A program made the translations under genes and the position numbers. 64,000 bases of DNA from Clostridia bacterium. Its GTDB lineage: Bacteria; Bacillota; Clostridia; Oscillospirales; Acutalibacteraceae. Within the stretch, counting starts at the first letter, position 1, and each line of letters opens with the position of its first letter. Of the stretch, positions 42,616 to 52,205 are shown piece after piece. Location: the NCBI GenBank assembly GCA_017440755.1, contig JAFSGP010000036.1, positions 62,001-126,000 of the forward strand. The letters run 5' to 3'. The notes beneath the pieces were generated by a model. The model saw only the letters and a list, made by a program, of their open reading frames with translations. It did no database searches and was not told where the DNA came from.

Positions 42616-43575
42616 TTGTCGGAGGTATTTCGCCCCTATCTCATCATAGCCGGCCCGACCGCCTCCGGCAAGACCGCCCTGTCCGTACAGGTGGCAAAGG
42701 CGTTGGGCGGAGACGTGGTGTGTGCCGACTCCATGCAAATTTACGATGGGGTTTCCATTGGTACTGCCCGTCCTACGCCGGCAGAGATGCAGGGCGTTGC
42801 CCATCACCTGTTCGGTCACGTTCCTCTGTGCGAAAAGTACAGTGTAGTGCGCTATTTGGAAGAGGCAGAGGCGGTGGTTGCCACACTGTTTCAAAAGGGG
42901 ACACCCCCCATTCTTTGCGGTGGCACAGGCCTCTATATCCAGTCCTTTATAGAGAATCGACAGTTATTCTTGCAAGAGCCGGATCCCGTATTACGGCAGC
43001 AATTGGACGCGTTGGACGAAGCGGCGCTGTTTGCCCGCCTACAAGAGGTGGACCCGCTTGCGGCTTCTCGTCTTCACCCCCATGACCGCCATCGGGTGAT
43101 TCGCGCTTTGGAGGTATATTACACCACCGGTTACACCATTGAGCAACAAAACGAGCAGTCCTTGTCCAAACCGTCTCCCTATACGCCGTGTCTGTTCGTG
43201 CTGGATTTTCACAGCCGCGAGCGGTTATACGACCGCATCAATCGCCGTGTGGATATCATGCTGGAACAGGGTCTGCTGGAGGAAGCGCACCGTATTTTAC
43301 AAACCGACCCCGATGCCACGGTGACGCAAGCTATCGGATATAAAGAATTTGCCGCGTATTTCTCGGGAAATATTACACTTGAGGAAGCGGCGGAAAAACT
43401 GAAACAGCAAACACGCCGCTATGCCAAACGACAGTTATCTTGGTTTCGTCGTATGAGTTCAGCCCACACGCTGTGGGTGGACGATTATGCCTCAACAGAG
43501 GCTTTGGCAGAGCAGGTTCTTACCATATACAGAGAATTTACCGAAAGGGGACAGAAGAATGGCGAAATCCGCTAA
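42616..43575 (+). CDS. miaA: tRNA dimethylallyltransferase
   Basis: 319 residues from TTG 42616, chosen because AAGAGG (42602-42607) is correctly spaced and overlaps the alternative GTG at 42607. P-loop AGPTASGKTALSVQVA, then ADSMQIYDGVSIGTARPT and the later QAIGYKEFAAYFSG and RRYAKRQLSWFRRM. It isopentenylates A37, the substrate for MiaB. It overlaps the next gene by 17 bases. Confidence 0.95.
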   Translation: MSEVFRPYLIIAGPTASGKTALSVQVAKALGGDVVCADSMQIYDGVSIGTARPTPAEMQGVAHHLFGHVPLCEKYSVVRYLEEAEAVVATLFQKGTPPILCGGTGLYIQSFIENRQLFLQEPDPVLRQQLDALDEAALFARLQEVDPLAASRLHPHDRHRVIRALEVYYTTGYTIEQQNEQSLSKPSPYTPCLFVLDFHSRERLYDRINRRVDIMLEQGLLEEAHRILQTDPDATVTQAIGYKEFAAYFSGNITLEEAAEKLKQQTRRYAKRQLSWFRRMSSAHTLWVDDYASTEALAEQVLTIYREFTERGQKNGEIR

Positions 43576-44794
43576 GAAAAAATCTACTGCAGGTCAGAAA
43601 CTTCTGTCCTTTGCCCTCATAGCCACATTGCTTTTCTACGTGGGATACCAGGTGTATCGCAGCGTCTTTTCGGAAGTGACCACTGAAATGGCGGTTATGC
43701 ACAGCGTATACGAGTCCATTGAAACGGAAGGCTTGGTTTTTCGCAGCGAAACGCTTATTCCCGCCTCCTCTTCCGGTCATGCATATTACACAATAGACAA
43801 TGGAACCCGCGTATCTAAGAACAGCGTGATTGCTTCCGTGTATAAGGACGCAGAGAGCGGGCGTATTGAGGAACAGATTAAACAAATACAACAGCAAATA
43901 GATGGACTTAAAGAAATCCAGGCAGAGGGAACCTCCGGTCACGTCACGCTGGATATCGTCAATGAGCAATTGAACGATACGGTGTATGATTTGATTCACG
44001 CCACCGAAGACGGCATTTTTGAAAATCTCGGACAGCATCGCTTTTCCTTACTGTCGCTGTTGAGCAAAAAACAGCTTATTACCAATAAATCGGTGGATTT
44101 TTCCGCTAAAATCGCGCGATTGGAGACCGAAAAAGCCAATTTACAGAAAGGCTTGCAGAGTGCTTTGTCCAAAATCACCGCTCCCGTTGCCGGTTATTTT
44201 GCCGACCGTGTGGACGGCTTTGAAACCACGCTGACCACAGACGTGCTGGCGGAGTTAACACCGTCGCAGCTGCAGAAATTTTTCGACTCCAAACCCGCTG
44301 TTCCGTCGGCCGGCGGAAAAATTGTGGGTGGCTACGAATGGTATATGGCGTGCATTGTACCGGAGAGTTACTATAACGTCTTAGGCGTGGGGAAATCCCT
44401 TACGCTTCGCATGTCTTTCGTGTTAGATGAATCCATTCCCGTGACGGTGTACGCGTGTAATAAGGACGGAAAAGGCAATTTAGCCGTGGTATTTCGTTGC
44501 GATTATATGTCCGAGGAGCTATCCACTATCCGCCATGAGATGGTAGAGATACAGATGGTGGAACATACGGGACTTAAGGTGCCGAAGCGCGCGATCAGTG
44601 TTGACGAAAACCAGCAGGCTGGTGTGTTTGTCCGCTCGGGCAATATCGTTACCTTCCGCAAGATTGAGCAAGAATATAGTGAGCCTGCAGATTACGTGAT
44701 TTGCAAGGTGATTGATGAGAATGGCTACATCAAGCTGTACGACGATATTATTGTAGAGGGGCGTGGTTTGTATGACGGAAAGATTGTATCTTGA
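43559..44794 (+). CDS. HlyD-like membrane-anchored protein in the division gene cluster
   Basis: 411 residues from ATG 43559 (AAAGGGG site). A basic N terminus (MAKSAKKKSTAGQK) and one membrane segment (about 15-35) precede an extracytoplasmic part. This has a lipoyl/barrel-sandwich strand (VFRSETLIPASSSGHAYYTIDNGTRVSKNSVIASVY), a coiled coil (about 100-210), a return strand, and a beta-barrel C terminus. This is the layout of HlyD-type adaptor proteins, but no transporter or outer membrane exists here. It is coupled to yggS and sepF, suggesting an envelope or division role (inference). Confidence 0.75.
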   Translation: MAKSAKKKSTAGQKLLSFALIATLLFYVGYQVYRSVFSEVTTEMAVMHSVYESIETEGLVFRSETLIPASSSGHAYYTIDNGTRVSKNSVIASVYKDAESGRIEEQIKQIQQQIDGLKEIQAEGTSGHVTLDIVNEQLNDTVYDLIHATEDGIFENLGQHRFSLLSLLSKKQLITNKSVDFSAKIARLETEKANLQKGLQSALSKITAPVAGYFADRVDGFETTLTTDVLAELTPSQLQKFFDSKPAVPSAGGKIVGGYEWYMACIVPESYYNVLGVGKSLTLRMSFVLDESIPVTVYACNKDGKGNLAVVFRCDYMSEELSTIRHEMVEIQMVEHTGLKVPKRAISVDENQQAGVFVRSGNIVTFRKIEQEYSEPADYVICKVIDENGYIKLYDDIIVEGRGLYDGKIVS

Positions 44795-45488
44795 TACGGT
44801 GATTGCCGACAATCTGGCGCGTATCCACGAAACAATGGCTGCCGCCTGTATCGAGGCCGGCAGAGCCATAGACAGCGTTTCCCTTCTCGCAGTTACTAAG
44901 ACGGTGGACCCGCAGCGTATCAACCAGGCGATTCACGCCGGAGTACAGCAGATTGGCGAGAATCGCGTACAGGAATATCTGTCAAAAATCGATGAATTAG
45001 ATATAGAGCCGCAAAAAGCTCACCTGATTGGTCATTTACAGACCAACAAGGTCCGCCAAATCGTTGGTAAGGTAGGTATGATTCAGTCGGTGGATAGCCT
45101 TCGCCTTGCCGAGGCGATATCCAACCGTTCGGAGCAATTGGGCATCGTCACCCCCGTGTTAGTCGAGGTGAATATCGGCGGGGAAGAGGCAAAGTCCGGT
45201 GTTGCTCCTACCGAATTGGAAGAATTGTTGTGTCAAATCGGTGGTTTTGGCGGCATTCAGGTGCGCGGATTAATGACTGTACCCCCGATTTTGCATACAG
45301 AATATGAAAAAAGACAAATTTTTTCAAAAATGTATCGACTATTTGTTGACATTAGCGGCAAAAAATTAGATAATATAGGTATGCAAGAATTATCGATGGG
45401 AATGTCCGGTGATTATCGCGAGGCGATACTGGAAGGTTCCACTATGGTTCGTGTTGGTTCTGCATTGTTTGGAATGCGTCAATATTAA
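44772..45488 (+). CDS. YggS/PROSC family pyridoxal phosphate homeostasis protein
   Basis: 238 residues from ATG 44772, within the end of the HlyD-like gene. The PLP lysine is in SLLAVTKTVDPQRIN; other motifs are GENRVQEYLSKID, HLIGHLQTNKVRQI, VEVNIGGEEAKSG and the phosphate-binding LSMGMSGDYREAI. It buffers free PLP. Its place before sepF matches ylmE in B. subtilis. Confidence 0.94.
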   Translation: MTERLYLDTVIADNLARIHETMAAACIEAGRAIDSVSLLAVTKTVDPQRINQAIHAGVQQIGENRVQEYLSKIDELDIEPQKAHLIGHLQTNKVRQIVGKVGMIQSVDSLRLAEAISNRSEQLGIVTPVLVEVNIGGEEAKSGVAPTELEELLCQIGGFGGIQVRGLMTVPPILHTEYEKRQIFSKMYRLFVDISGKKLDNIGMQELSMGMSGDYREAILEGSTMVRVGSALFGMRQY

Positions 45489-45508
45489 ACAAACAGGAGG
45501 TTCTCACT

Positions 45509-45949
45509 ATGGGTATCTTAGATTGGTTGAAAGGCGAAGAGGCCGATTTTGAAGAGGAGACTGAGCTGACTGCAGATGACGGTATGCTCCGTTCTAAAAA
45601 AAGTGCATCTATGGAAGAGGTTTCCATGGAAGCTCCTCGTAAGGGCAATAAGGTGGTTAACATTCACGCCACCGCGCAGTTACAGGTGGTTCTGGTTAAG
45701 CCTGAGCGCTTTGATGATGCCAGCTCTGTGGCTGACCATCTGAATGCTAAGCGTACGGTTGTGCTGAATCTGGAGGGCGCCAACAAGGACGTGGCGCGTC
45801 GCATTCTGGACTTCCTCAGCGGCGTCGCTTATGCCAATGACGGCCAGATCAAAAAGGTTGCCAACTGCACCTTTATCATCACCCCCTACAACGTGGGTCT
45901 GATGGGCGATCTGCTGGACGAGCTGGAAAATAATGGGCTGTACTTCTGA
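45509..45949 (+). CDS. sepF: Cell division protein SepF
   Basis: 146 residues. A short N-terminal membrane-targeting helix (MGILDWLKG), an acidic linker, then the SepF core: VVLVKPERFDDASSVADHLNAKRTVVLNLEGANKDVARRILDFLSGVAYANDGQIKKV. It tethers FtsZ rings to the membrane. ATG follows ACAGGAGG. It overlaps ylmH by 17 bases. Confidence 0.95.
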   Translation: MGILDWLKGEEADFEEETELTADDGMLRSKKSASMEEVSMEAPRKGNKVVNIHATAQLQVVLVKPERFDDASSVADHLNAKRTVVLNLEGANKDVARRILDFLSGVAYANDGQIKKVANCTFIITPYNVGLMGDLLDELENNGLYF

Positions 45950-46694
45950 TTTTTCGGAAGACTCTCTACGTTCTCGCATAGAGGACACGGTGCGGCTGTG
46001 TGATAAGCGCAGCGCACCGTGTTTCTTGGGTTTTTTAGACCTGCGCGAGCAGGCGGTGGTGCGCCAAGCAATGGCGTCCTTCCCTGCGGAACAATGGGCT
46101 CTTGTCGGTGGCTACGAGGAGGCAGAGCGGTCTGTTTTGGCTGTGTTTCCTTCGTATTTCACCGTAGATGACCTGGAGCTGCCGTTTTGTGCGGTAGGAT
46201 TTCGGTATCGTCCAACGAAGGCCTTGACCCACCGCGACTTTTTAGGAACGCTGTTATCCCTGGGGATACGACGGGATAAGATTGGTGATATCCTTTGCGG
46301 GAGCGGTTTATCCGTTGTGTTTTTGCGGCGGGAAATTGCACCGTTTGTGTGCGAGCAGGTAGAGAAAATCGGCGGCGAGGGTGTGACTGTTTTGCCTGAT
46401 TATGATGGCGAATTGCCCCTGGCCCGCGAGTATATGGAGCTGAGAGAAACTGTTGCTTCGCCACGTTTGGACGCGATAGTAAAGGCGCTCCTACATTGTT
46501 CACGGGAGGACGCGGCGCAGCTTGTTCGCAACGGCGCAGTGTCTGTTGACCATCTGCCGACGGAGAACGTGTCCGCACAGCTGGCAGCCCCTTGCACCGT
46601 TTCGGTGCGTGGTAGCGGGCGGTTTCTTATTGATCAGATAGGACCTGAAACAAAAAAGGGGCGGCTGAATCTGCTCGCCCGTAAATGTGTGTAA
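45933..46694 (+). CDS. ylmH: YlmH family RNA-binding protein with S4 domain
   Basis: 253 residues. The N-terminal part matches YlmH (CFLGFLDLREQAVVRQAMA; RPTKALTHRDFLGTLLSLGIRRDKIGDILC), and the C-terminal 75 residues form an S4 RNA-binding domain (SPRLDAIVKALLHCSREDAAQLVRNGAVSVDHLP-like). The family binds 50S/tRNA complexes in ribosome-associated quality control. The order sepF-ylmH-divIVA is conserved in Firmicutes (yggT is absent). Confidence 0.92.
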   Translation: MGCTSDFSEDSLRSRIEDTVRLCDKRSAPCFLGFLDLREQAVVRQAMASFPAEQWALVGGYEEAERSVLAVFPSYFTVDDLELPFCAVGFRYRPTKALTHRDFLGTLLSLGIRRDKIGDILCGSGLSVVFLRREIAPFVCEQVEKIGGEGVTVLPDYDGELPLAREYMELRETVASPRLDAIVKALLHCSREDAAQLVRNGAVSVDHLPTENVSAQLAAPCTVSVRGSGRFLIDQIGPETKKGRLNLLARKCV

Positions 46695-46712
46695 GAAGGA
46701 AGGTAAAGAGTT

Positions 46713-47285
46713 ATGATTACCGCGAATGATATACGTGAGGTTAAGTTTACCCGCTCTATGGGTGGCTATAAAACCTTGGAGGTTGACGAGTTTCTGGACC
46801 GTTGTGCCGATGCCGTTGAGGAGCTGACCAAGGAAAACGGTGAGAATACCCGCAAGATGCAGGTGCTGGCGGAGACGATTATGGATTACCGCAATCAGGA
46901 GGACAGCATTCGTTCTGCCCTGATTAGCGCACAGCGCATGAGTGAATCCGTTATTTCCGATGCTAAAAAGCAGGCGGAGGAGATTATTGCTGCCGCTAAA
47001 GCGGAGGCTGACGGCATGCACGAAAAGGCGCTGGCGGATACCGAGGCGGAGCAGGCGGAGCTGGCTCGCGTCAAACAGGAGGTTGCCTCTTTCAAGGCGC
47101 GCTTGATGGCCACTTACCGTGAGCACCTGACCTTGATCGGTGTGCTCGAGGGTGCAGAGCAGACAGCTCCGATCTCTGCGGTAGAGCCTGTCGTAGAGGA
47201 AGAAGTCGTCGCTGAGAGTAAGGCGGAATCTTCCTACAGCGAGGTTCCCGATATCTCTGCTTTCGCTTTATCCGAAGAGGAATAA
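46713..47285 (+). CDS. divIVA: DivIVA domain cell-division/polarity protein
   Basis: 190 residues. The membrane-binding N-terminal DivIVA motif is ITANDIREVKFTRSMGGYKTLEVDEFLD; then comes a long coiled coil (about 28-145, Ala/Glu-rich) and an acidic tail. It localises to curved membrane at septa. A strong terminator follows, although lspA starts close by. Confidence 0.94.
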   Translation: MITANDIREVKFTRSMGGYKTLEVDEFLDRCADAVEELTKENGENTRKMQVLAETIMDYRNQEDSIRSALISAQRMSESVISDAKKQAEEIIAAAKAEADGMHEKALADTEAEQAELARVKQEVASFKARLMATYREHLTLIGVLEGAEQTAPISAVEPVVEEEVVAESKAESSYSEVPDISAFALSEEE

Positions 47286-47293
47286 GTTTCGCT

Positions 47294-47328
47294 AAGGACC
47301 GGAACCGGCTCGGCTCCGGTCCTTTTTT
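47294..47328 (+). terminator. Terminator after divIVA
   Basis: A 10-bp stem (47294-47303 with 47315-47324) with an inner GC-rich loop that can pair further, ending in TTTTTT. Confidence 0.88.
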
Positions 47329-47342
47329 AGGGAGGTATTTGG

Positions 47343-47867
47343 TTGGTTCAGTTACTGTATTTTCTATTGTCCGCAGTATTGATCGGCATCGATCAGCTTA
47401 GTAAGTGGTGGGCGACCGTTGTTTTGAAAAAAGGAAATCCCATAGCGATTATTCCTGATATATTTGAACTCAACTACTGTGAAAATGATGGCATTGCGTT
47501 TAGCCTGCTGGAGGGACAGCGATGGCTGTTTATTCCGCTGACGCTGCTTGTGGCTATTCTGACCGGTGTTATCCTATTCCGTAGCCCCCTGCGCAAAAAG
47601 GTGATTTTCAGCCTTTCTTGTTCCCTTATTTTGGCGGGTGGGATAGGGAATTTGATAGACCGTATTGCTTATGGTTACGTCATCGACTTTCTGTACGTCA
47701 AGTGGATTGATTTCCCGGTGTTTAATTTTGCGGACTGCTGTGTAGTTGTTGGCGCCATTTTCTTGTTCTCTTTCTTGCTTTTCGGCATTAAATCTATGGA
47801 GGATATGCCGCTACAAACGCTTTTCTTTGGCATTGAGAAAAAGGAAAAGGAGAATGGCGATGGGTGA
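47343..47867 (+). CDS. lspA: Lipoprotein signal peptidase II
   Basis: 174 residues from TTG 47343, 6 bases after GGAGGT; no other start fits. Four membrane helices, and the catalytic aspartates in GGIGNLIDRIAYGYVIDFLYV and FNFADCCV. It cleaves prolipoproteins after lipid attachment. It overlaps rluD by 8 bases. Confidence 0.94.
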   Translation: MVQLLYFLLSAVLIGIDQLSKWWATVVLKKGNPIAIIPDIFELNYCENDGIAFSLLEGQRWLFIPLTLLVAILTGVILFRSPLRKKVIFSLSCSLILAGGIGNLIDRIAYGYVIDFLYVKWIDFPVFNFADCCVVVGAIFLFSFLLFGIKSMEDMPLQTLFFGIEKKEKENGDG

Positions 47868-48789
47868 GAGGTTTGTGTTTACTGTTTCGGCAGAGCAAGC
47901 TGCTACCCGATTGGATACAATCCTGTCACAGGAACTGGATATCAGTCGTTCCGCGGCACAGCAATGGCTGGAGCAAGGCTTGGTTACAAAGGACGGGAAA
48001 ACACTTTGCAAAAAAGACAAGCTGCCCGCAGGCTGCGAGGTGTGCGTAGATATTCCCGAGCCTGTGGCATATGAGGTGCTGGCAGAGGATATTCCGCTGG
48101 ATATCCTTTACGAGGACACCCATTTGTTGGTGGTTAACAAGCCAAAGGGCATGGTTGTGCATCCGGCGGCGGGTCATTACTCCGGTACGCTTGTCAATGC
48201 GCTTATGGCGCATTGCGGGGATAGCTTGTCCGGCATTAACGGTGTTCTGCGTCCCGGTATCGTTCATCGTATTGATATGGACACCAGTGGACTGCTGATT
48301 GTTGCGAAGAGTGACTGCGCGCATCAGGGGCTGGCGGAACAGATTAAGGCGCACAGCTTCACGCGTATCTACGAGGCGGTTGTGGTTGGTAGAATTAAGC
48401 AAGAAAACGGAACGGTGTCCGCTCCAATCGGTCGTCACCCGACCAACCGCAAAAAAATGGCGGTTACTTTATCTAACAGTAAGGACGCTACTACCCATTA
48501 CGAGGTGTTGGGGTATTATCCGGGTTACACCCACTTGCGGTTGCGATTAGAAACGGGACGCACGCACCAGATTCGCGTGCATATGTCGTATCTGGGACAC
48601 CCTGTTGCCGGCGATACCGTATACGGTGCGGCTGTACAGCCGAGAGAGTGCCGTGGCTTGAACGGACAGTGCTTGCATGCGCGGTGTATCGGATTTATGC
48701 ACCCCGTATCGGGAGAAGAGCTGTATTTCGAGAGCGACCTGCCTGCGTATTTTACTGAATTTTTACAAAAAATAGAAGGGATGCGTTAA
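47860..48789 (+). CDS. rluD: 23S rRNA pseudouridine synthase, RluD type
   Basis: 309 residues from ATG 47860 (AGGAG with 7-base spacing; ATG 47854 is too close to it). An N-terminal S4 domain (RLDTILSQELDISRSAAQQWLEQGLVTKDGK) is followed by the catalytic motif HRIDMDTSGLLIVAK with the nucleophilic Asp, and TGRTHQIRVHMSYLGHPVAGD. The lspA-rluD order is standard. The rRNA target is assigned by family only. Confidence 0.92.
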   Translation: MGERFVFTVSAEQAATRLDTILSQELDISRSAAQQWLEQGLVTKDGKTLCKKDKLPAGCEVCVDIPEPVAYEVLAEDIPLDILYEDTHLLVVNKPKGMVVHPAAGHYSGTLVNALMAHCGDSLSGINGVLRPGIVHRIDMDTSGLLIVAKSDCAHQGLAEQIKAHSFTRIYEAVVVGRIKQENGTVSAPIGRHPTNRKKMAVTLSNSKDATTHYEVLGYYPGYTHLRLRLETGRTHQIRVHMSYLGHPVAGDTVYGAAVQPRECRGLNGQCLHARCIGFMHPVSGEELYFESDLPAYFTEFLQKIEGMR

Positions 48790-48806
48790 TCGCATCCCTT
48801 CTTCGT
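48776..48806. terminator. Bidirectional terminator between rluD and glnS
   Basis: A 10-bp stem (48776-48785 with 48791-48800), loop TTAAT, overlapping the rluD stop and lying between convergent genes. Confidence 0.8.
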
Positions 48807-48808
48807 AT

Positions 48809-50470
48809 TTATTTTGCTTTAAAACTGTCTTTTAAGGAAACCGCACGGTTAAAGACGGGGTGTTCCGGCGTACTATCCTTGTTATCCACACAGAAATAGC
48901 CAAGGCGCATGAACTGGAAGTGGGCAGGTGCCTCAGCGTTGGCGAGCGCTGCCTCTAATTTGCAGCCCGTAAGGGTTTCCAGCGAGTTCTCAGCCATACA
49001 GTCGAGGAAATCCTTATCGCCGGCATCGGGGTCGGCATCGGCAAAGAGGTTGGAATAGAGACGCACCTCTGCATCAACGGCGGTAGCCGCGTCCACCCAA
49101 TGAATGGTGCTTTTTACCTTGCGACCGTCAGCGGTATTACCGCCCTTACTGTCGGGATCGTACTCGGCGAGCACCTCGACCACGTTGCCGTTTTCGTCCT
49201 TTACGCAGCCGGTGCATTTGATGACGTAGGCGCTCTTAAGACGCACTTCGTTGCCGGGGAAGAGACGGAAATACCCCTTAATGGGCTCCTCCATAAAATC
49301 GTCCGCTTCAATCCACAGATGTTTGGAGAAGGTGACGGTGCGGGTGCCGTCCTCGGGCTTAGAGGGGTTATTCTCCACCTCAAACGCATCGTTGGTGTCC
49401 TCGGGATAGTTGGTAAGCGTCAGCTTTACAGGACGAAGTACCGCCATAGCGCGGCGCGCATTCTCGTTGAGGTCCTCGCGCAGGCAAGCCTCCAGCAGAG
49501 CCACCTCTACCGTGTTCGGCACCTTTGCAACACCAATCTTGTCGCAGAAAGTACGCACGGAGGTGGGGGTGTATCCGCGGCGGCGCAGGCCGCACATGGT
49601 GGGCATACGGGGATCGTCCCAGCCGGAAACATAGCCTTCCTCCACCAGCTTGCGCAGCTTACGCTTGGACATCACGGTGTAGTTAATACCCAGACGGGCA
49701 AACTCGATCTGGCGAGGATCTGCCTCGATATCCACATTCTCCACCACCCAGTTATACAGCGGGCGATGGTCCTCAAACTCCAAGGAGCACAGGGAGTGGG
49801 TGATGCCCTCCATCATATCCTCGATGGGGTGGGCAAAATCGTACATCGGATAGATACACCACTTATTGCCCTGGCGGTGGTGGTGGCAATGATTGATGCG
49901 GTAGATAACGGGGTCGCGCATGTTAAAATTACCGCTCGCCAAATCGATTTTAGCGCGCAGGGTCATGCGTCCGTCCTCAAACTCACCTGCCCGCATACGC
50001 GCAAACAGGTCAAGGCTCTCCTCAACGGGGCGGTCACGATAGGGGCTGACAGCGGGGTGGGTGAGGTCGCCGCGATTCTCGCGCACCTGGTCGGGCGTCT
50101 GCTCACAGACGTAGGCAAGACCTTTCTTAATCAGACCCACCGCTTGCTCGTACATTACCTCAAAGTAATCGGAAGCGTAGTAGAAACGGTCGCCCCAGTC
50201 AAAGCCCAGCCAGTGAATATCCTCCTGAATAGCTTCTACAAATTCCTCGTCCTCTTTGGTGGGGTTGGTGTCGTCCATACGCAGATTGCACAGACCGCCG
50301 TATTTCAGCGCCGTGCCAAAGTCAATGCACAGTGCCTTGGCGTGACCGATATGCAGATAGCCGTTGGGCTCAGGCGGGAAACGGGTGTGAACGACCTTAC
50401 CGTAGCAGCGCCCGCCCTCTTTTAATTCCTCATCGATAATGGCATGTATAAAATTCGTATTTTCGGCCAT
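48809..50470 (-). CDS. glnS: Glutaminyl-tRNA synthetase
   Basis: 553 residues from the ATG at 50470 (GAGGTGAC site on the minus strand). Class Ib synthetase with the HIGH box RFPPEPNGYLHIGHAKALCIDFG and the KMSKS-type VMSKRKLRKLV, then WDDPRMPTMCGLRRRGYTPTSVR and a C-terminal beta-barrel anticodon domain. Having GlnRS means the organism need not rely only on the transamidation route for Gln-tRNA. It follows gltX by 16 bases. Confidence 0.96.
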   Translation of the reverse strand: MAENTNFIHAIIDEELKEGGRCYGKVVHTRFPPEPNGYLHIGHAKALCIDFGTALKYGGLCNLRMDDTNPTKEDEEFVEAIQEDIHWLGFDWGDRFYYASDYFEVMYEQAVGLIKKGLAYVCEQTPDQVRENRGDLTHPAVSPYRDRPVEESLDLFARMRAGEFEDGRMTLRAKIDLASGNFNMRDPVIYRINHCHHHRQGNKWCIYPMYDFAHPIEDMMEGITHSLCSLEFEDHRPLYNWVVENVDIEADPRQIEFARLGINYTVMSKRKLRKLVEEGYVSGWDDPRMPTMCGLRRRGYTPTSVRTFCDKIGVAKVPNTVEVALLEACLREDLNENARRAMAVLRPVKLTLTNYPEDTNDAFEVENNPSKPEDGTRTVTFSKHLWIEADDFMEEPIKGYFRLFPGNEVRLKSAYVIKCTGCVKDENGNVVEVLAEYDPDSKGGNTADGRKVKSTIHWVDAATAVDAEVRLYSNLFADADPDAGDKDFLDCMAENSLETLTGCKLEAALANAEAPAHFQFMRLGYFCVDNKDSTPEHPVFNRAVSLKDSFKAK

Positions 50471-50486
50471 AAAAGTCACCTCAAAC

Positions 50487-52145
50487 TTAATTTTCCCAGT
50501 TTTCGATAGCCTCATTCAGGCGCTTATTAACCGTTTCCACACCCAGCTGTTGCATAATGGAGCACAGGTCGGGGGTGTTGCGCCGTCCGGTTACAGCGAC
50601 ACGAATGACGGTGCTTACGTCACCGACGTGTCCCTTGAAAGCCGCAGGGTCCGCCTTATAGGCCTTCACATCGGGGCTAAACCCGTGGTCGGCACAAATG
50701 CTCTTAACCGTCGCGAACCAAGCGTCCTTATCCTCGGCAGGGTTATACACGTTCACGTAAGAGCGTAGCAGCGCCGCCGCGTCCGCAGGAGCAATGGTTT
50801 CGGGCAGCTCCAGCGCGTTTTGGTACAGAGAGGGGAAGAAGTAGGACACATAGTCCGGCACCTCGTTCCATTTGGCGATGTCCTTACGGGGCTTCGCGTT
50901 GCCACGGTCAATGGAGAATACCCCTTGAGCATACGCAACGTCAGCTTTCAGAAGCGCCGCAAACGGGGGATTATACTCCTCCGCCCAAGCAATCACTAAG
51001 TTGGTCACCGTTTCGGCGTCCATACGGGCAATAACGGTCTTACTCACGTCGTTGAGCTTGTCCAAATCAAACAGAGCACCGGAAACGCTCATTTTCTTTA
51101 GATTGAACTTGAATTCCTTGCGGGAGGCATTGGGGTTGGCACGACGCCAATCCTCAAAATCACTGTTGGCGATAGTCAGCAGATAGTCCAGTACACTGTC
51201 GGCGGGATAGCCCTGTTGCGCGTAGAAGTGCATGGCCGCCTGCGGGTCCTTACGCTTGGAGAGCTTCCGCTTATTGCCGTTATCCTCCACCATGATGGGG
51301 CTGACGTGGGCATATTTCGGCGGCTTGAAGCCCAACGTTTTAAACAACTGTAAATGCTTGGGGACCGAAGAAATCCACTCATCACCGCGAATGACGTGGG
51401 TGGTACGCATCAGGTGGTCGTCCACGGCGTGGGCGAAGTGATAGGTGGGAATGCCATCGGATTTCAGAAGAACAATGTCTTCATCATTCTCGGGCATTTC
51501 AATGGCTCCCTTAATCATATCGTCGAACTTAATACGGTTTTGCTCACTGCCCATAGAACGCAGCCGCACCACATAGGACTCGCCCGCCTGAATCTTAGCA
51601 AGGCACTCCTCAGGGGAAAGGGTGCGGCAGATAGCATACTCACCATAATAGCCGGTGCGGTCTTTTTTCTGCTCCTGAATCTCGCGGGCTGCCTGACGCT
51701 GCTCCTCCGAGCAGAAACAGGGGTAGGCCAGATTCTGCTCCACTAAGCTCTTAACAAAGGCGTGGTAAATCTCGGCACGGCAGCTCTGCTGATAGGGTCC
51801 GTAGTCACCGACAATGGTACCGGGTGCCACGAAGCCCTCGTCAATAGATAGACCGAAATCGTTGATTCCCTTGAGAATATCATCGGCGCCGCCCTCGACC
51901 TCACGCTTTTTATCCGTATCCTCCAAGCGGAAGAAGAACACACCATTCGTCGCGTCTGCGGTCAGGCGGTTCACCATAGAGGTGAAGAAAGTGCCCAAGT
52001 GCAGATAGCCGGTGGGTGAGGGAGCGATACGGGTAACGCGCGCGCCATCACTTAACTGACGGGCGGGATACATCTCTTCGTAATCGGCAGGTGTCTTGTC
52101 CACGTTGGGGAACATAGCTTGCGCCAATTGTAAATAAATCGACAT
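50487..52145 (-). CDS. gltX: Glutamyl-tRNA synthetase
   Basis: 552 residues from the ATG at 52145, preceded by AGGAGGT; the longer open frame to 52421 has no family similarity and would run through the promoter. HIGH box RIAPSPTGYLHLGTFFTS and KMSKS-type KLSKRKDPQAAMHFY. An unusual N-terminal stretch of about 37 residues (SIYLQLAQAMFPNVDKTPADYEEMYP) precedes the catalytic fold. Its tRNA specificity (discriminating or not) cannot be read by eye. Confidence 0.95.
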   Translation of the reverse strand: MSIYLQLAQAMFPNVDKTPADYEEMYPARQLSDGARVTRIAPSPTGYLHLGTFFTSMVNRLTADATNGVFFFRLEDTDKKREVEGGADDILKGINDFGLSIDEGFVAPGTIVGDYGPYQQSCRAEIYHAFVKSLVEQNLAYPCFCSEEQRQAAREIQEQKKDRTGYYGEYAICRTLSPEECLAKIQAGESYVVRLRSMGSEQNRIKFDDMIKGAIEMPENDEDIVLLKSDGIPTYHFAHAVDDHLMRTTHVIRGDEWISSVPKHLQLFKTLGFKPPKYAHVSPIMVEDNGNKRKLSKRKDPQAAMHFYAQQGYPADSVLDYLLTIANSDFEDWRRANPNASRKEFKFNLKKMSVSGALFDLDKLNDVSKTVIARMDAETVTNLVIAWAEEYNPPFAALLKADVAYAQGVFSIDRGNAKPRKDIAKWNEVPDYVSYFFPSLYQNALELPETIAPADAAALLRSYVNVYNPAEDKDAWFATVKSICADHGFSPDVKAYKADPAAFKGHVGDVSTVIRVAVTGRRNTPDLCSIMQQLGVETVNKRLNEAIENWEN

Positions 52146-52176
52146 AGGAAACCTCCTAAAAATATCAATCTTATAT

Positions 52177-52205
52177 ATTTTACAATTATCTATTGAAAAT
52201 GTCAA
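52177..52205 (-). promoter_or_regulatory. Promoter for gltX-glnS
   Basis: On the minus strand: consensus TTGACA (plus coordinates 52200-52205), a 17-base spacer and TAAAAT (52177-52182). It overlaps the divergent trpS promoter. Confidence 0.82.
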
